This document shows, piece after piece, positions 41,282 through 50,281 of a stretch of 64,000 nt of DNA. Under the pieces are notes generated by a model. That model worked only from the letters and a program-made list of their open reading frames with translations. It ran no database searches and had not been told where the DNA came from. Each line of letters begins with the position of its first letter. The stretch's first letter is position 1. The translations under genes and the position numbers were made by a program. Source of the DNA: Breoghania sp963678585 (GTDB lineage: Bacteria > Pseudomonadota > Alphaproteobacteria > Rhizobiales > Stappiaceae); contig CAXXGA010000002.1 in NCBI GenBank assembly GCA_963678585.2, positions 2,976,001-3,040,000 of the forward strand, given 5' to 3'.

Positions 41282-42085
41282 TCACTCACCGGGCTTGAAG
41301 CCGAGCTTTGCGAAGACCTCGCGCGCAGCCGGGCTTGAGAGATATTCGAGATAGCCGATGGCCTTGGGCCCCGCCCCTTTGACAAGCCCCGCCGGATAGA
41401 CGATGGGGGCATGGCTGTCATCGGGGAAAGTCGCCACGACCGCGACCCTCGGCTCGATGGCCGCATCAGACCCGTAAACGATGCCGAGCGCAACCTCTCC
41501 GCGTGCAACGGAAGCCAGCGTCACGCGCACGTTCTCCATGTGCACCAGCGTGCTCTCCACCGCGTCCCAAAGACCGAGCGAGACAAGCGAAGCCTTGCCA
41601 TAACGCCCCGCAGGCACCGCTTCCGGCGAACCGATGGCCATGTGACCGTCGCCGATGCGCTCCAGAAGCGCGTCTTTCGTCAGCTCAACCGGCTTCGCCT
41701 CGTCTGCCGGTGCAACCACGACGAGCGAGTTCCCGGCAATGATGCGGACCGTATCATCCTCGATGGCCTCGGCCTTCGAGACGTAATCCATCCACTTCAC
41801 ATCCGCGGACACGAAGATGTCGGCGGGCGCCCCGGCCGTGACCTGACGGGCGACCACGGAGGAGGACGCGAAGGAGAAGACAACCTTCGTACCGGTCTCC
41901 TTTGTGTAGAGTTCGCCGATGGAGTTCAACGCATCCTTCATGCTGGCTGCGGCGAAAACCGTAATTTCATCCGCCGCCTGGGCGGATGTGAGCGCGACAC
42001 CCAGCGAAACCGCGGTGGCCATGGCGAGGCCCGCGGCACGACGGGAGAGAGATACGAAAGGCAGAGAAAGAGATGACATGTTCAT
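41282..42085 (-). CDS. modA: Molybdate-binding periplasmic protein ModA
   Basis: Encodes 267 residues from an ATG at 42085 (GGAT six nt upstream). An ATG two codons later is an alternative, and a longer frame is rejected because it runs through the Mo-box. The signal peptide ends SAQA near residue 37. Motifs include ITVFAAASMKDALN, FSFASSSVVARQV and GAPADIFVSAD, with serines that hold the oxyanion. It delivers molybdate to ModBC. The gene is 92 bp downstream of modE. Confidence 0.94.
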   Translation of the reverse strand: MNMSSLSLPFVSLSRRAAGLAMATAVSLGVALTSAQAADEITVFAAASMKDALNSIGELYTKETGTKVVFSFASSSVVARQVTAGAPADIFVSADVKWMDYVSKAEAIEDDTVRIIAGNSLVVVAPADEAKPVELTKDALLERIGDGHMAIGSPEAVPAGRYGKASLVSLGLWDAVESTLVHMENVRVTLASVARGEVALGIVYGSDAAIEPRVAVVATFPDDSHAPIVYPAGLVKGAGPKAIGYLEYLSSPAAREVFAKLGFKPGE

Positions 42086-42097
42086 GGCAGATCCAAG

Positions 42098-42121
42098 CGA
42101 TATGTTCAGTCGGACATATCG
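42098..42121. promoter_or_regulatory. Mo-box (ModE-binding operator) upstream of modABC
   Basis: A perfect inverted repeat CGATATGT-N8-ACATATCG lies 13-36 bp before the modA start. It follows the ModE operator pattern of TATA-containing half-sites separated by 6-8 bp. Its location between modE and modA supports repression of transport when molybdate is plentiful. Confidence 0.85.
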
Positions 42122-42176
42122 GACCTTACAAGCCATCGTTGCTTGTCTCAACCACGGATTTGCCAATTAGACGCAA

Positions 42177-42536
42177 TTAGTCGGCTGCACCCGGCCGCAC
42201 CAATGCCTGCAACGCAAGGATGTCCTCGCCGGCAGCCTGTTCATAGGCAGCCTCGATGGCGCGAAACCGCGCCAGCACCGCCTCTCCCATGGGCGTCAGC
42301 CGCGTCCCGCCGCCACCTGCCCCACCTTTTTCCGTCTCCACCAGCGGTTCCGCGAAATTGCGGTTCAGTTCGCCGATCAGGTTCCAGGCGCGCTTGTAGC
42401 TCATGGAAAGCCGGTTGCCCGCTGCCCGGATCGATCCGGTTTCGGCAATGCCCTGCAACAGGTCGGCCTTGCCCGGCCCGAAGGCGATGCCGGGGGCAAG
42501 CACGATGCGCAGACGGGATTTCGGAAAGTCGCTCAT
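42177..42536 (-). CDS. modE: Single-domain ModE-type molybdate regulator
   Basis: Encodes 119 residues from the ATG at 42536 with no strong ribosome binding site. It is a winged helix-turn-helix of the ModE/LysR-like type: GPGKADLLQGIAETGSIRAAGNRLSMSYKRAW. Full ModE (about 260 residues) adds two molybdate-binding Mop-type domains, which are missing here. Such short forms occur in rhizobia. It probably binds the Mo-box in front of modA, but molybdate sensing would need another route, for example an effect on a partner. Gene order modE-modA-modB-modC, all leftward. Confidence 0.85.
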   Translation of the reverse strand: MSDFPKSRLRIVLAPGIAFGPGKADLLQGIAETGSIRAAGNRLSMSYKRAWNLIGELNRNFAEPLVETEKGGAGGGGTRLTPMGEAVLARFRAIEAAYEQAAGEDILALQALVRPGAAD

Positions 42537-42633
42537 GGTGTGAGGGTGCGAGGACGCGGAGCGCCGGTCAAGCGAGATTTGCCCGCCCTCCACCTTCCAT
42601 CGAAAGGGTCGGCGATCCGCACCCGCCCAGTCG

Positions 42634-42987
42634 CTAGCGCCAGACCTTGTAACCGAGGCTCGTGCGGTACCGGCCCTTGCCCTGCCTCGAAAAGGTGAAG
42701 CAGTTCCAGGTGTGGTTGCGGATACCGCTGCTCAGCTTGGTGCAAAGCTTGTTCTTCTTCAGGCGCCATTGCCCGGAGAACTTTTTGCCCTTGGCCGTAT
42801 AGTCGAGTTTACCGTTGCGGTGATACGAAATCTTGCCGGAAAACGCGCCGTTGTAGTTCAGGGGCTTTCCGATGATTTCCGTCTTGATCTGCGTTGCCGT
42901 CAGTTCTTCCGCTGAAGCCGGCGCAATCTGCCCTGCAAGACCGACCGTCATTGCGACTGCGGCCACGACAATAAATCTCTTGAACAT
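42634..42987 (-). CDS. Small secreted protein of unknown function
   Basis: Encodes 117 residues from the ATG at 42987, preceded by GGGGGAGGG. A longer in-frame start at 43047 is rejected because it lacks a ribosome binding site. The signal peptide ends ASA/EE at about residue 26. The mature part is basic and short-stranded with the pattern LNYNGAFSGKISYHRNGKLDY and GKKFSGQWRLKKNKLCTKL, ending WNCFTFSRQGKGRYRTSLGYKVWR. Two cysteines may form a disulfide. Repeating strand-turn units resemble small secreted proteins common in Rhizobiales whose role is unknown. Confidence 0.78.
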   Translation of the reverse strand: MFKRFIVVAAVAMTVGLAGQIAPASAEELTATQIKTEIIGKPLNYNGAFSGKISYHRNGKLDYTAKGKKFSGQWRLKKNKLCTKLSSGIRNHTWNCFTFSRQGKGRYRTSLGYKVWR

Positions 42988-43059
42988 GAGCCCTCCCCCG
43001 AGAATGCAATAAATAACCATGTCATTTAAGAGCATAAAGGCCATCAAGAGGCAATGTCA

Positions 43060-43530
43060 CTACCCGGCCTCGATCGGCAAATGATTGTCCTCGCGGATCG
43101 TCTCCAGAACGATGGAGGAATGGACGTTCTGCACGCTGTCATGGGCCAGCAGATCGTCATTGATGACCTGCGCCAGCGTCTTCAGGTCCGAAACCGTGAT
43201 CTTGATCAGGTAGTCCATCTCTCCGGTGAGCGCATGGGCCTCCTGAACGCTGGCCATGCCATTGACCAGATCCCGGAACCGGCGGGAATTCGCCCGGCTG
43301 TGCGCGTTGAGCGTGACGCCGACAAAGGCCGTAACCTGCAGGCCCAACGCATCGCGCGAAAGCTCCGCCCGCACGCGCCGGATGATGCCCTCGCTCTCCA
43401 GCCGCGCCCGCCGCCGCGAAACTTGTGAGGCCGACAGGGCGATTCGCGCGCCGACCTCCTGATTTGTCAGCCCCGCATCGCGCTGCAGGATCGCCAGAAG
43501 ACGCATGTCGAACGCATCGAGAGCAATCAT
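43060..43530 (-). CDS. Lrp/AsnC family transcriptional regulator
   Basis: Encodes 156 residues from the ATG at 43530. A GTG at 43542 is an alternative. N-terminal winged helix FDMRLLAILQRDAGLTNQEVGARIALSASQVSRR and a C-terminal RAM ligand-binding domain (about 70-150) with VQEAHALTGEMDYLIKITV. Lrp-type proteins form octamers and sense amino acids. It is divergent from hppD, 241 bp apart, so it probably controls aromatic amino acid breakdown in response to tyrosine or phenylalanine. That ligand is inference from context. Confidence 0.9.
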   Translation of the reverse strand: MIALDAFDMRLLAILQRDAGLTNQEVGARIALSASQVSRRRARLESEGIIRRVRAELSRDALGLQVTAFVGVTLNAHSRANSRRFRDLVNGMASVQEAHALTGEMDYLIKITVSDLKTLAQVINDDLLAHDSVQNVHSSIVLETIREDNHLPIEAG

Positions 43531-43771
43531 GTCCACCACCACTGAAAGAACCGCGCATGAAAGAACCGCGCATCAACCGACATATCGTGCAGGCAATCGG
43601 ATATTAGCGCACGAAACATGCACAACTAACCCAAGGTAAACCGCAAACGCACGCAAATTGTGTGAGAAGACGCGCAAAATGGGCGGATTGACACTGGTGA
43701 GTTGACGGGCTGCCACGCCGGGACGGAGCTGACGACATCAGCACGGCGCAGCGCCCCTTGAGGAGGACACC

Positions 43772-44884
<1,113 letters not shown>

Positions 44885-44963
44885 CGATCCCGAGCGCGAT
44901 CGCGATTTTTCCGGAACTCTGAGCCTCAATGCGTGTTTGGGAATTGAGACCGCTGCCATGCCA

Positions 44964-45043
44964 TGGCCGGTCGATGCTTCCGGCAGCGCTGCTTCGCAGT
45001 GGCCGGTTCATATTTCCAGGGGCACTGCTTCGCAGTGGCCCGG
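44964..45043. repeat. 36-bp tandem repeat downstream of hppD
   Basis: Two diverged 36-bp units (44964-44999 and 45000-45035) followed by a partial third (45036-45043). Each contains the small palindrome CTGCTTCGCAG and starts TGGCCGGT. The sequence lies between the hppD stop and its terminator, so it would be transcribed as part of the 3' UTR. Confidence 0.6.
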
Positions 45044-45053
45044 GGAGGGGAGG

Positions 45054-45090
45054 AAGGGACAGGCCCGGCAGTGCCTGTCCCTTTCATTTT
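45054..45090 (+). terminator. Rho-independent terminator after hppD
   Basis: An 11-bp stem AAGGGACAGGC/GCCTGTCCCTT with an 8-nt loop is followed by TCATTTT. It lies between convergent genes and could also stop the leftward kinase transcript. Confidence 0.85.
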
Positions 45091-45096
45091 CCGGCG

Positions 45097-45594
45097 TTAG
45101 AGACGCCGCTCAATCTCGGCCACGGCTTCCACGACATTCAGTTTGGCCGTGTCGAGTTTCACGTCGGCCGCAGACCAGGGCGTGTAGTCGCGGGCCAGCA
45201 CCTTTTGCCAGCCCGGTTTTTCCAGGCCGGGCACATCCATCTCGCGCTCTTCGACCCTTGCTCGGTGCGTCGCCGGGTCAGAGCAACTGGTTTCAACGCC
45301 AAGAAATCTCGCCTGAGCCCGCTTTGCGGCAGCAGTGAATATCTCGCGTGTCACGTCCCAAGGGTTCACGCAGTCGATGATTACAGTATGCCCCAGCTCT
45401 AGGTTGGAGGCCGCAAGGGCTGCTGCGATATGGTAGCTTTCCGGACCGATGTCCCGGTCGGGATCAATCGCCCAGATCGCGGCGTCGATCTCATCAACTC
45501 GCAGATATACCGCCCCCGTCGCGACCGACAGGGCACGTGAAATCGTGCTCTTTCCGGTTCCCGGCAAGCCTGCGAATGAAATGAGAGTAGCCAA
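45097..45594 (-). CDS. P-loop kinase-like ATP-binding protein
   Basis: Encodes about 165 residues from a TTG at 45594, with the P-loop GLPGTGKST only 9 residues in. No ATG is available, and GTG at 45609 or a TTG at 45729 are alternatives. The fold is a small NMP-kinase-like P-loop domain: P-loop, RVDEID (substrate/DxD region), HTVIIDCVNPW, and an LID-like segment with THRARVEERE. Such stand-alone kinases phosphorylate small molecules such as antibiotics, sugars or nucleotides; this one is not assigned. Its C-terminal part DYTPWSAADVKLDTAKLNVVE resembles gluconate-kinase/chloramphenicol-phosphotransferase-like proteins. It is the only leftward gene between hppD and otsA. Confidence 0.65.
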   Translation of the reverse strand: MATLISFAGLPGTGKSTISRALSVATGAVYLRVDEIDAAIWAIDPDRDIGPESYHIAAALAASNLELGHTVIIDCVNPWDVTREIFTAAAKRAQARFLGVETSCSDPATHRARVEEREMDVPGLEKPGWQKVLARDYTPWSAADVKLDTAKLNVVEAVAEIERRL

Positions 45595-45819
45595 GGTTCT
45601 GCCTGTCACGCCGATCTGTAATGCACATTTAGCCCATGGCTGAACGACGGCAAAGTCCGCTTGCGGGACCCTCGCGCGCCCTGCATCGAAGGTCCCGTTT
45701 GGGTCGCAAATGCCTGATGGCCGGATCAAGATGGCCTGACACGGCCCGCTGGCACGACATTCGACATGTAAGGCTTTCCGACAGCCGTAAGAGGATGCCG
45801 CGAACTGGGGAGACCGCGT

Positions 45820-47211
45820 TCAGGCAGCGAGCGTGGCGCTGTGAACGCGTTTCAGGTCGGAGACGATCGACTGCGCCCAATGGCGGGAATCATTGGCCAG
45901 AAGCTTGGTATAGAGCGCATCCCAGCGCTCCTTGCGCTCGTCGAGCCCCATGCGCAGCGCGGTCTGGATCTTCTCCGCCACCTGCTCGCGGTCATAGGGA
46001 TTGACGATCAGCGCCTCCTGCATCTCCGCCGCAGCGCCCGCAAAGCGCGACAGCACCAGAACGCCCGGGTTTTCCGGGTTCTGCGCCGCCACATACTCCT
46101 TGGCGACGAGGTTCATCCCGTCACGCAGCGGGGTCACCAGACCGATGGCGCTGCCGCGATAGATGCCCGCAAGCGCGCGGCGCGTGAAGGAGCGGAACAT
46201 GCAATTGACCGGCGTCCAGCCCATGTCCGCAAAGCGCGCATTGATGTGGCCGGATACGGATTCCAGTTCGCGCCGGATTGCCTCATAGGCATCCAGATCG
46301 GAGCGCGACAGCGGCGCCACCTGCATCAGCGAGACCTTGCCGCGATGCTCCGGATAGCCTTCCAGCAGCTTTTCAAACGAGCGCAGCCGTTCCGGTAACC
46401 CCTTCGAGTAGTCGAGCCGGTCCACGCCGATGATCTGCGTGCATCCGCCGAGCGAGGAAAGCAGCTTCTGGTAATGGCGGCGCGCCTCCACCGATTGCGC
46501 GTATTCGGCAAAGCCTTCCGTATCGATGCCGATCGGATAGGCCCGGGCGAGAATGGTCCGCCCGAAAGCCGTGACGCGGCCGTCGGGATGGGCAGTGCCG
46601 TCCAGTTCCTGTTCCACGAAGGCGCGGAAATTGTCCACGTCGCGCTCGGTCTGGAAGCCCACCACGTCATAGGCGAGCATATCGCGCACAAGCTGCTGGG
46701 CATTGGGCAGCGCGGTCAGCAGATCGGGGCTGGGAAAGGGAATGTGGAGGAAGAAGCCGATCGGGTTCTCCACCTCCATGTTGCGCAATGCGCGCCCCAT
46801 CGGAATGAAATGATAGTCGTGAACCCAGATGATGTCGTCGGGCTTCAGAAGCGAATTCAGCCGCGTGGCGAAGCGGTCGTTGACCCGCCGGTAGACCAGT
46901 TCGTAGTGGCGTTCGAACTCCGCCAGATTGAGCCGGTAATGCAGCACGGGCCACAGCGACATGTTGGCGTAACCGGCATAATAGCCGTCATAATCTTCCT
47001 GATTGATATCGATGGTCACCAGTTCGACGCGTTTGGAGCTTTCCACCTGCATGGCACCGAAAGTGCCTTCCTCGGAGATCCGGCCGCTCCAGCCGAACCA
47101 CACGCCCCCGTCCCTTTTGAGCGCGTCGACCAATCCGACAGCAAGCCCGCCTGCCTTTCGAGAGTCCTTGAGGGGACCAACGCGGTTCGAAACAACGACA
47201 AGTCTGGCCAT
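45820..47211 (-). CDS. otsA: Trehalose-6-phosphate synthase OtsA
   Basis: Encodes 463 residues of a GT20 glycosyltransferase. Motifs include VVVSNRVGPL and GGLAVGL (glucosyl donor loop), IWVHDYHFIPMGRALR, FLHIPFPSPD, GVDRLDYSKGLPER and LVTPLRDGMNLVAKEYVA. It makes trehalose-6-phosphate from UDP-glucose and glucose-6-phosphate. The product is dephosphorylated by OtsB, encoded upstream in the same direction. The gene is 231 bp after the GH15 gene with a hairpin between them, so it may be expressed partly from its own promoter. Confidence 0.95.
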   Translation of the reverse strand: MARLVVVSNRVGPLKDSRKAGGLAVGLVDALKRDGGVWFGWSGRISEEGTFGAMQVESSKRVELVTIDINQEDYDGYYAGYANMSLWPVLHYRLNLAEFERHYELVYRRVNDRFATRLNSLLKPDDIIWVHDYHFIPMGRALRNMEVENPIGFFLHIPFPSPDLLTALPNAQQLVRDMLAYDVVGFQTERDVDNFRAFVEQELDGTAHPDGRVTAFGRTILARAYPIGIDTEGFAEYAQSVEARRHYQKLLSSLGGCTQIIGVDRLDYSKGLPERLRSFEKLLEGYPEHRGKVSLMQVAPLSRSDLDAYEAIRRELESVSGHINARFADMGWTPVNCMFRSFTRRALAGIYRGSAIGLVTPLRDGMNLVAKEYVAAQNPENPGVLVLSRFAGAAAEMQEALIVNPYDREQVAEKIQTALRMGLDERKERWDALYTKLLANDSRHWAQSIVSDLKRVHSATLAA

Positions 47212-47390
47212 CGTACTGTTTTCTATCCTCCGTGTGCATGCGGCCGGTTCGGCCGTCGGTGTTTGTTTTGTGTCTGGTGATGATGAGTGCTTGGGTTTCC
47301 CATGTTCAGGAGCCGACCGAACGGCTCGCGCGTGGCGCAGAACGCAGCTGAGGCCCTCCGCAGAGGAGGTTTCTCGTCAACCGCGGAACA

Positions 47391-47410
47391 GGCCCGGACG
47401 ATGCCGGGCC
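47391..47410 (-). terminator. Hairpin between GH15 gene and otsA
   Basis: A stem GGCCCGG/CCGGGCC with a 6-nt loop lies 32 bp after the GH15 stop. The following bases are TGTTCC on the minus strand, so it is a weak terminator or attenuator. Confidence 0.45.
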
Positions 47411-47441
47411 GGTTTTGAAGTCCTGCTCTTAGTATCGGCGA

Positions 47442-49226
47442 TCAGATCGCGGATTCCCACCCCTTGCTCAGTCTCATCGCTCCATTGATGATTCCGACCA
47501 TGGAATAAGTCTGAGGGAAGTTGCCCCACAATTCGCCGGTGCTCGTGTCGATGTCTTCCGACAACAGACCGACGTGATTGCGGCAGGACAGCATCGTCTC
47601 GTAGATCTCGCGCGCCTCTTCCTTGCGCCCGATCCGCGCCAACGCGTCGATGTACCAGAAGGTGCAGATATTGAAGGCGTTTTCCGGCGTGCCGAAATCG
47701 TCGGCGACATTGTATCGGAACAGGTGATTGCCCCGCCGCAGCCGCTCGCCTATCCGGTCCACGGTCGCGATGAAGCGCGGATCGGAGGCCGGCAGGAAGC
47801 CCACTTCCGCCATCAGCAGAAGACCGGCATCCATGTCCCGCCCCTCGAAGCTCTCGACGAACGAATTGACCTCCGGGTTCCACGCACGCCGGCAGATCGT
47901 GGCGTGGATCGTGTCCGCCCGCTCGCGCCAGTAACGCCCCCGCTCATCGAGTTCGAGCTTCACCGCGATCTTCGCCAGCCGGTCGCAGGCCGCCCAGCAC
48001 ATGAGTGAGGAGGAGGTGTGAATGCGCGCCCGCGTGCGCAGCTCCCACATGCCCGCATCGGGCTGGTCGTGCATGTCGTAGGCACGCTCGCCCACCGCTT
48101 CCAGGAAGCGGAATTCCTGCTCGCCGAACGTATGCAGCAGCCGTTCGTCGAAAAATGCCTGTGCGGCGCCCACGACCACGTTGCCATAGACATCGTGCTG
48201 GAAATGCTCATAGGCCTGATTGCCCACCCGGACCGGGCCCATGCCGCGATAGCCCGGCAGATCGACGACCTTCTCGACCAGAGCCTTTTCGAGCCCGATG
48301 CCGAAGACCGGCTGGAGATGCGCCCCGTTGAGAACAGCCGCAATGTTGTTCAGGTAGCGCAGGTAATTCTCCATCGTCTCCATTTCGGATAGGGAATTGA
48401 GCGCGCGCACGACGAAGAAGGCGTCGCGAAGCCAGCAGAAACGGTAATCCCAGTTGCGCTGCGTATTGGCGGCTTCTGGAATGGAGGTGGTGACGGCGGC
48501 GACAATCGCGCCGGTTTCCTCGTTGGTGCAAAGCTTCAGCGTGATGGCGGCGCGGATGACCGCCTCCTGCCATTCCAGCGGCACGCCGAGACGGCGCGTC
48601 CAGTGCTGCCAGTAGATCCGCGTCTTTTCCTCAAACGCCCGGCACAGCGTGTCGGGATGGTCGGTGAGGGACTCGTCGGGGCCGAAATAGAACGAAAGCG
48701 TGCGCTCCAGAATGAAGGGCGTTTCGCTGCGCAGATAGGTGATCGGTGCATTGGTCGTCATCCGCAGCACCTGATCCGGCCCCACCCAGCGGATGTGGTT
48801 GGAACCGAAGGTGATCTCCGGCCTGGTGCGGCCATAATCGAAATTCGGACGAACCCGGAAGGTCAGCCGCGGACGCCCTGCGACCGAGCGGACGCGGCGC
48901 GCAATCGCATTGGGCCGGAAGCCCCGGTTCTTGCTGTAAAAGCGCGGCGCGAAGTCCGTGATCTCGACGATAGCGCCGTCCTCGGCATAAAGCCGGGTGC
49001 GCACAATGGCGGTATTGGGCACGTATTCCTGTTCGGAACGCACATAACCGGCCAGTTCGATGGTGAAAGCCCCGTCATGCTCGTCGCCGCTCGTCGACCC
49101 CAGCAACGAGTGGAAGACCGGGTCTCCGTCGAAGCGCGGCAGGCAACACCACGAAATACGCGCTTTCTTGTCGATGAGGGCGGCGAAGGAGCAATTGCCG
49201 ATCATGGCAAGGTCGAGCGAACTCAC
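47442..49226 (-). CDS. Glycoside hydrolase family 15 protein (glucoamylase/trehalase-like)
   Basis: Encodes 594 residues from a GTG at 49226, with GAGGTGAC upstream. An N-terminal beta-sandwich domain (about 1-230) and a catalytic (alpha/alpha)6 barrel with the hallmark RNWDYRFCWLRDA, followed later by SSLMCWAACDR and GLLSEDIDTSTGELWGNFPQ, where the Glu acts as catalytic base. No signal peptide is seen, so it should be cytoplasmic. GH15 includes glucoamylases, glucodextranases and trehalases of this length. Because it lies between otsB and otsA, a trehalase or an enzyme acting on a trehalose-linked glucan is more likely than starch hydrolysis. Confidence 0.88.
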   Translation of the reverse strand: MSSLDLAMIGNCSFAALIDKKARISWCCLPRFDGDPVFHSLLGSTSGDEHDGAFTIELAGYVRSEQEYVPNTAIVRTRLYAEDGAIVEITDFAPRFYSKNRGFRPNAIARRVRSVAGRPRLTFRVRPNFDYGRTRPEITFGSNHIRWVGPDQVLRMTTNAPITYLRSETPFILERTLSFYFGPDESLTDHPDTLCRAFEEKTRIYWQHWTRRLGVPLEWQEAVIRAAITLKLCTNEETGAIVAAVTTSIPEAANTQRNWDYRFCWLRDAFFVVRALNSLSEMETMENYLRYLNNIAAVLNGAHLQPVFGIGLEKALVEKVVDLPGYRGMGPVRVGNQAYEHFQHDVYGNVVVGAAQAFFDERLLHTFGEQEFRFLEAVGERAYDMHDQPDAGMWELRTRARIHTSSSLMCWAACDRLAKIAVKLELDERGRYWRERADTIHATICRRAWNPEVNSFVESFEGRDMDAGLLLMAEVGFLPASDPRFIATVDRIGERLRRGNHLFRYNVADDFGTPENAFNICTFWYIDALARIGRKEEAREIYETMLSCRNHVGLLSEDIDTSTGELWGNFPQTYSMVGIINGAMRLSKGWESAI

Positions 49227-49355
49227 GGAATGTCACCTCATTCAGGTTGGGCCGGAACGAACGGTTCCGCTTCGCCCAGAGCCTAGCAAGGTTCGGGCCG
49301 CGTTGATATCTGCGTGCGCAATGACATCCGCCCACGGCTCCCGCAAGCTTGCCGC

Positions 49356-50096
49356 TCAGGCCGGTTCCATCTGCCCCACGAACGCGTCGAGCCATCCGTG
49401 AACGGCAGCCACATCGTCGAGCCGGAAGTCCGCCACGGTCTTGCCGGTTCCCACCTTGATGCCGAAACCGCCCGCTTCCCGCGCAGCCTTGAAGCCGTCC
49501 TCGTCGGTCACGTCGTCGCCCACAAAGATCGGAACGCGCCCGGCAAAGATCGGTTCCCGCAAAAAGCCCGTGACCGCCACGCCCTTGTCGTGACCGCGCG
49601 CCTTGGCCTCGAGAACCATCTTGCCGTGAAGCAGGTGCAGACGAGCGAGATCTGAGCAGAAATCGCCCATGATGCGGGCAAGCTCGTCCCCGCGCTCCGG
49701 CGCGCCGCGATAGTGAACGGCGAGCGCCAGCCCCTTGTCCTCAAGCGTGACCCCGCCTTCGATCAACCCGGCATTGGCGATGCGACGGCGCAGGATGTCG
49801 AGTTCCGGCGGCGGCGGCACACGGTCGATGTCGGCATCGATGGCCGAGCGATGCTCCAGCCCGTGCAGGCCCGCTGCGGGCAGATGAAGCGGGCTCAGCA
49901 GCGTATCGATTTCCGAAAGCGGCCGTCCGGAGACCACCGCAAGAGCCCCGTCAAGCCGTTCCGCCACCGCCTGCAACAACGGGCAAAGCCCGTCCGCAAC
50001 ACGGATGCCGTCGGGCGTTTGCGCGATATCCACCAGCGTCCCGTCGAAATCGAGAAACAGCGCATGGCCTGCGGAAAGGGCGGGAGGAAGTGTCAT
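49356..50096 (-). CDS. otsB: Trehalose-6-phosphate phosphatase OtsB
   Basis: Encodes 246 residues from the ATG at 50096; an upstream in-frame extension is rejected. It is a HAD phosphatase with catalytic Asp16 and Asp18 in LFLDFDGTL, motif II VVSGRPLSEID, the Lys motif and motif IV VGDDVTDEDGF. It removes phosphate from trehalose-6-phosphate to give trehalose. It is the first gene of otsB-GH15-otsA. The 130-bp gap to the GH15 gene has no strong hairpin, so the set is probably one transcript. Confidence 0.94.
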   Translation of the reverse strand: MTLPPALSAGHALFLDFDGTLVDIAQTPDGIRVADGLCPLLQAVAERLDGALAVVSGRPLSEIDTLLSPLHLPAAGLHGLEHRSAIDADIDRVPPPPELDILRRRIANAGLIEGGVTLEDKGLALAVHYRGAPERGDELARIMGDFCSDLARLHLLHGKMVLEAKARGHDKGVAVTGFLREPIFAGRVPIFVGDDVTDEDGFKAAREAGGFGIKVGTGKTVADFRLDDVAAVHGWLDAFVGQMEPA

Positions 50097-50281
50097 GGAA
50101 TATGCCTGCAGCGCGGCAGATACCTGCCGTAAACGGAGCCTTGAGGATGATCGGGAGTGCAAGGGAAATAATGCATCCCTTCCCGACAATCCAGAGGCTC
50201 TGTTTTACACACTCCTCTCACGCCCATGCGCCGCCCGGCGCAGCGCGCCATCCTTCCCGCGCCAGACCGCCGAGAGGCCCG

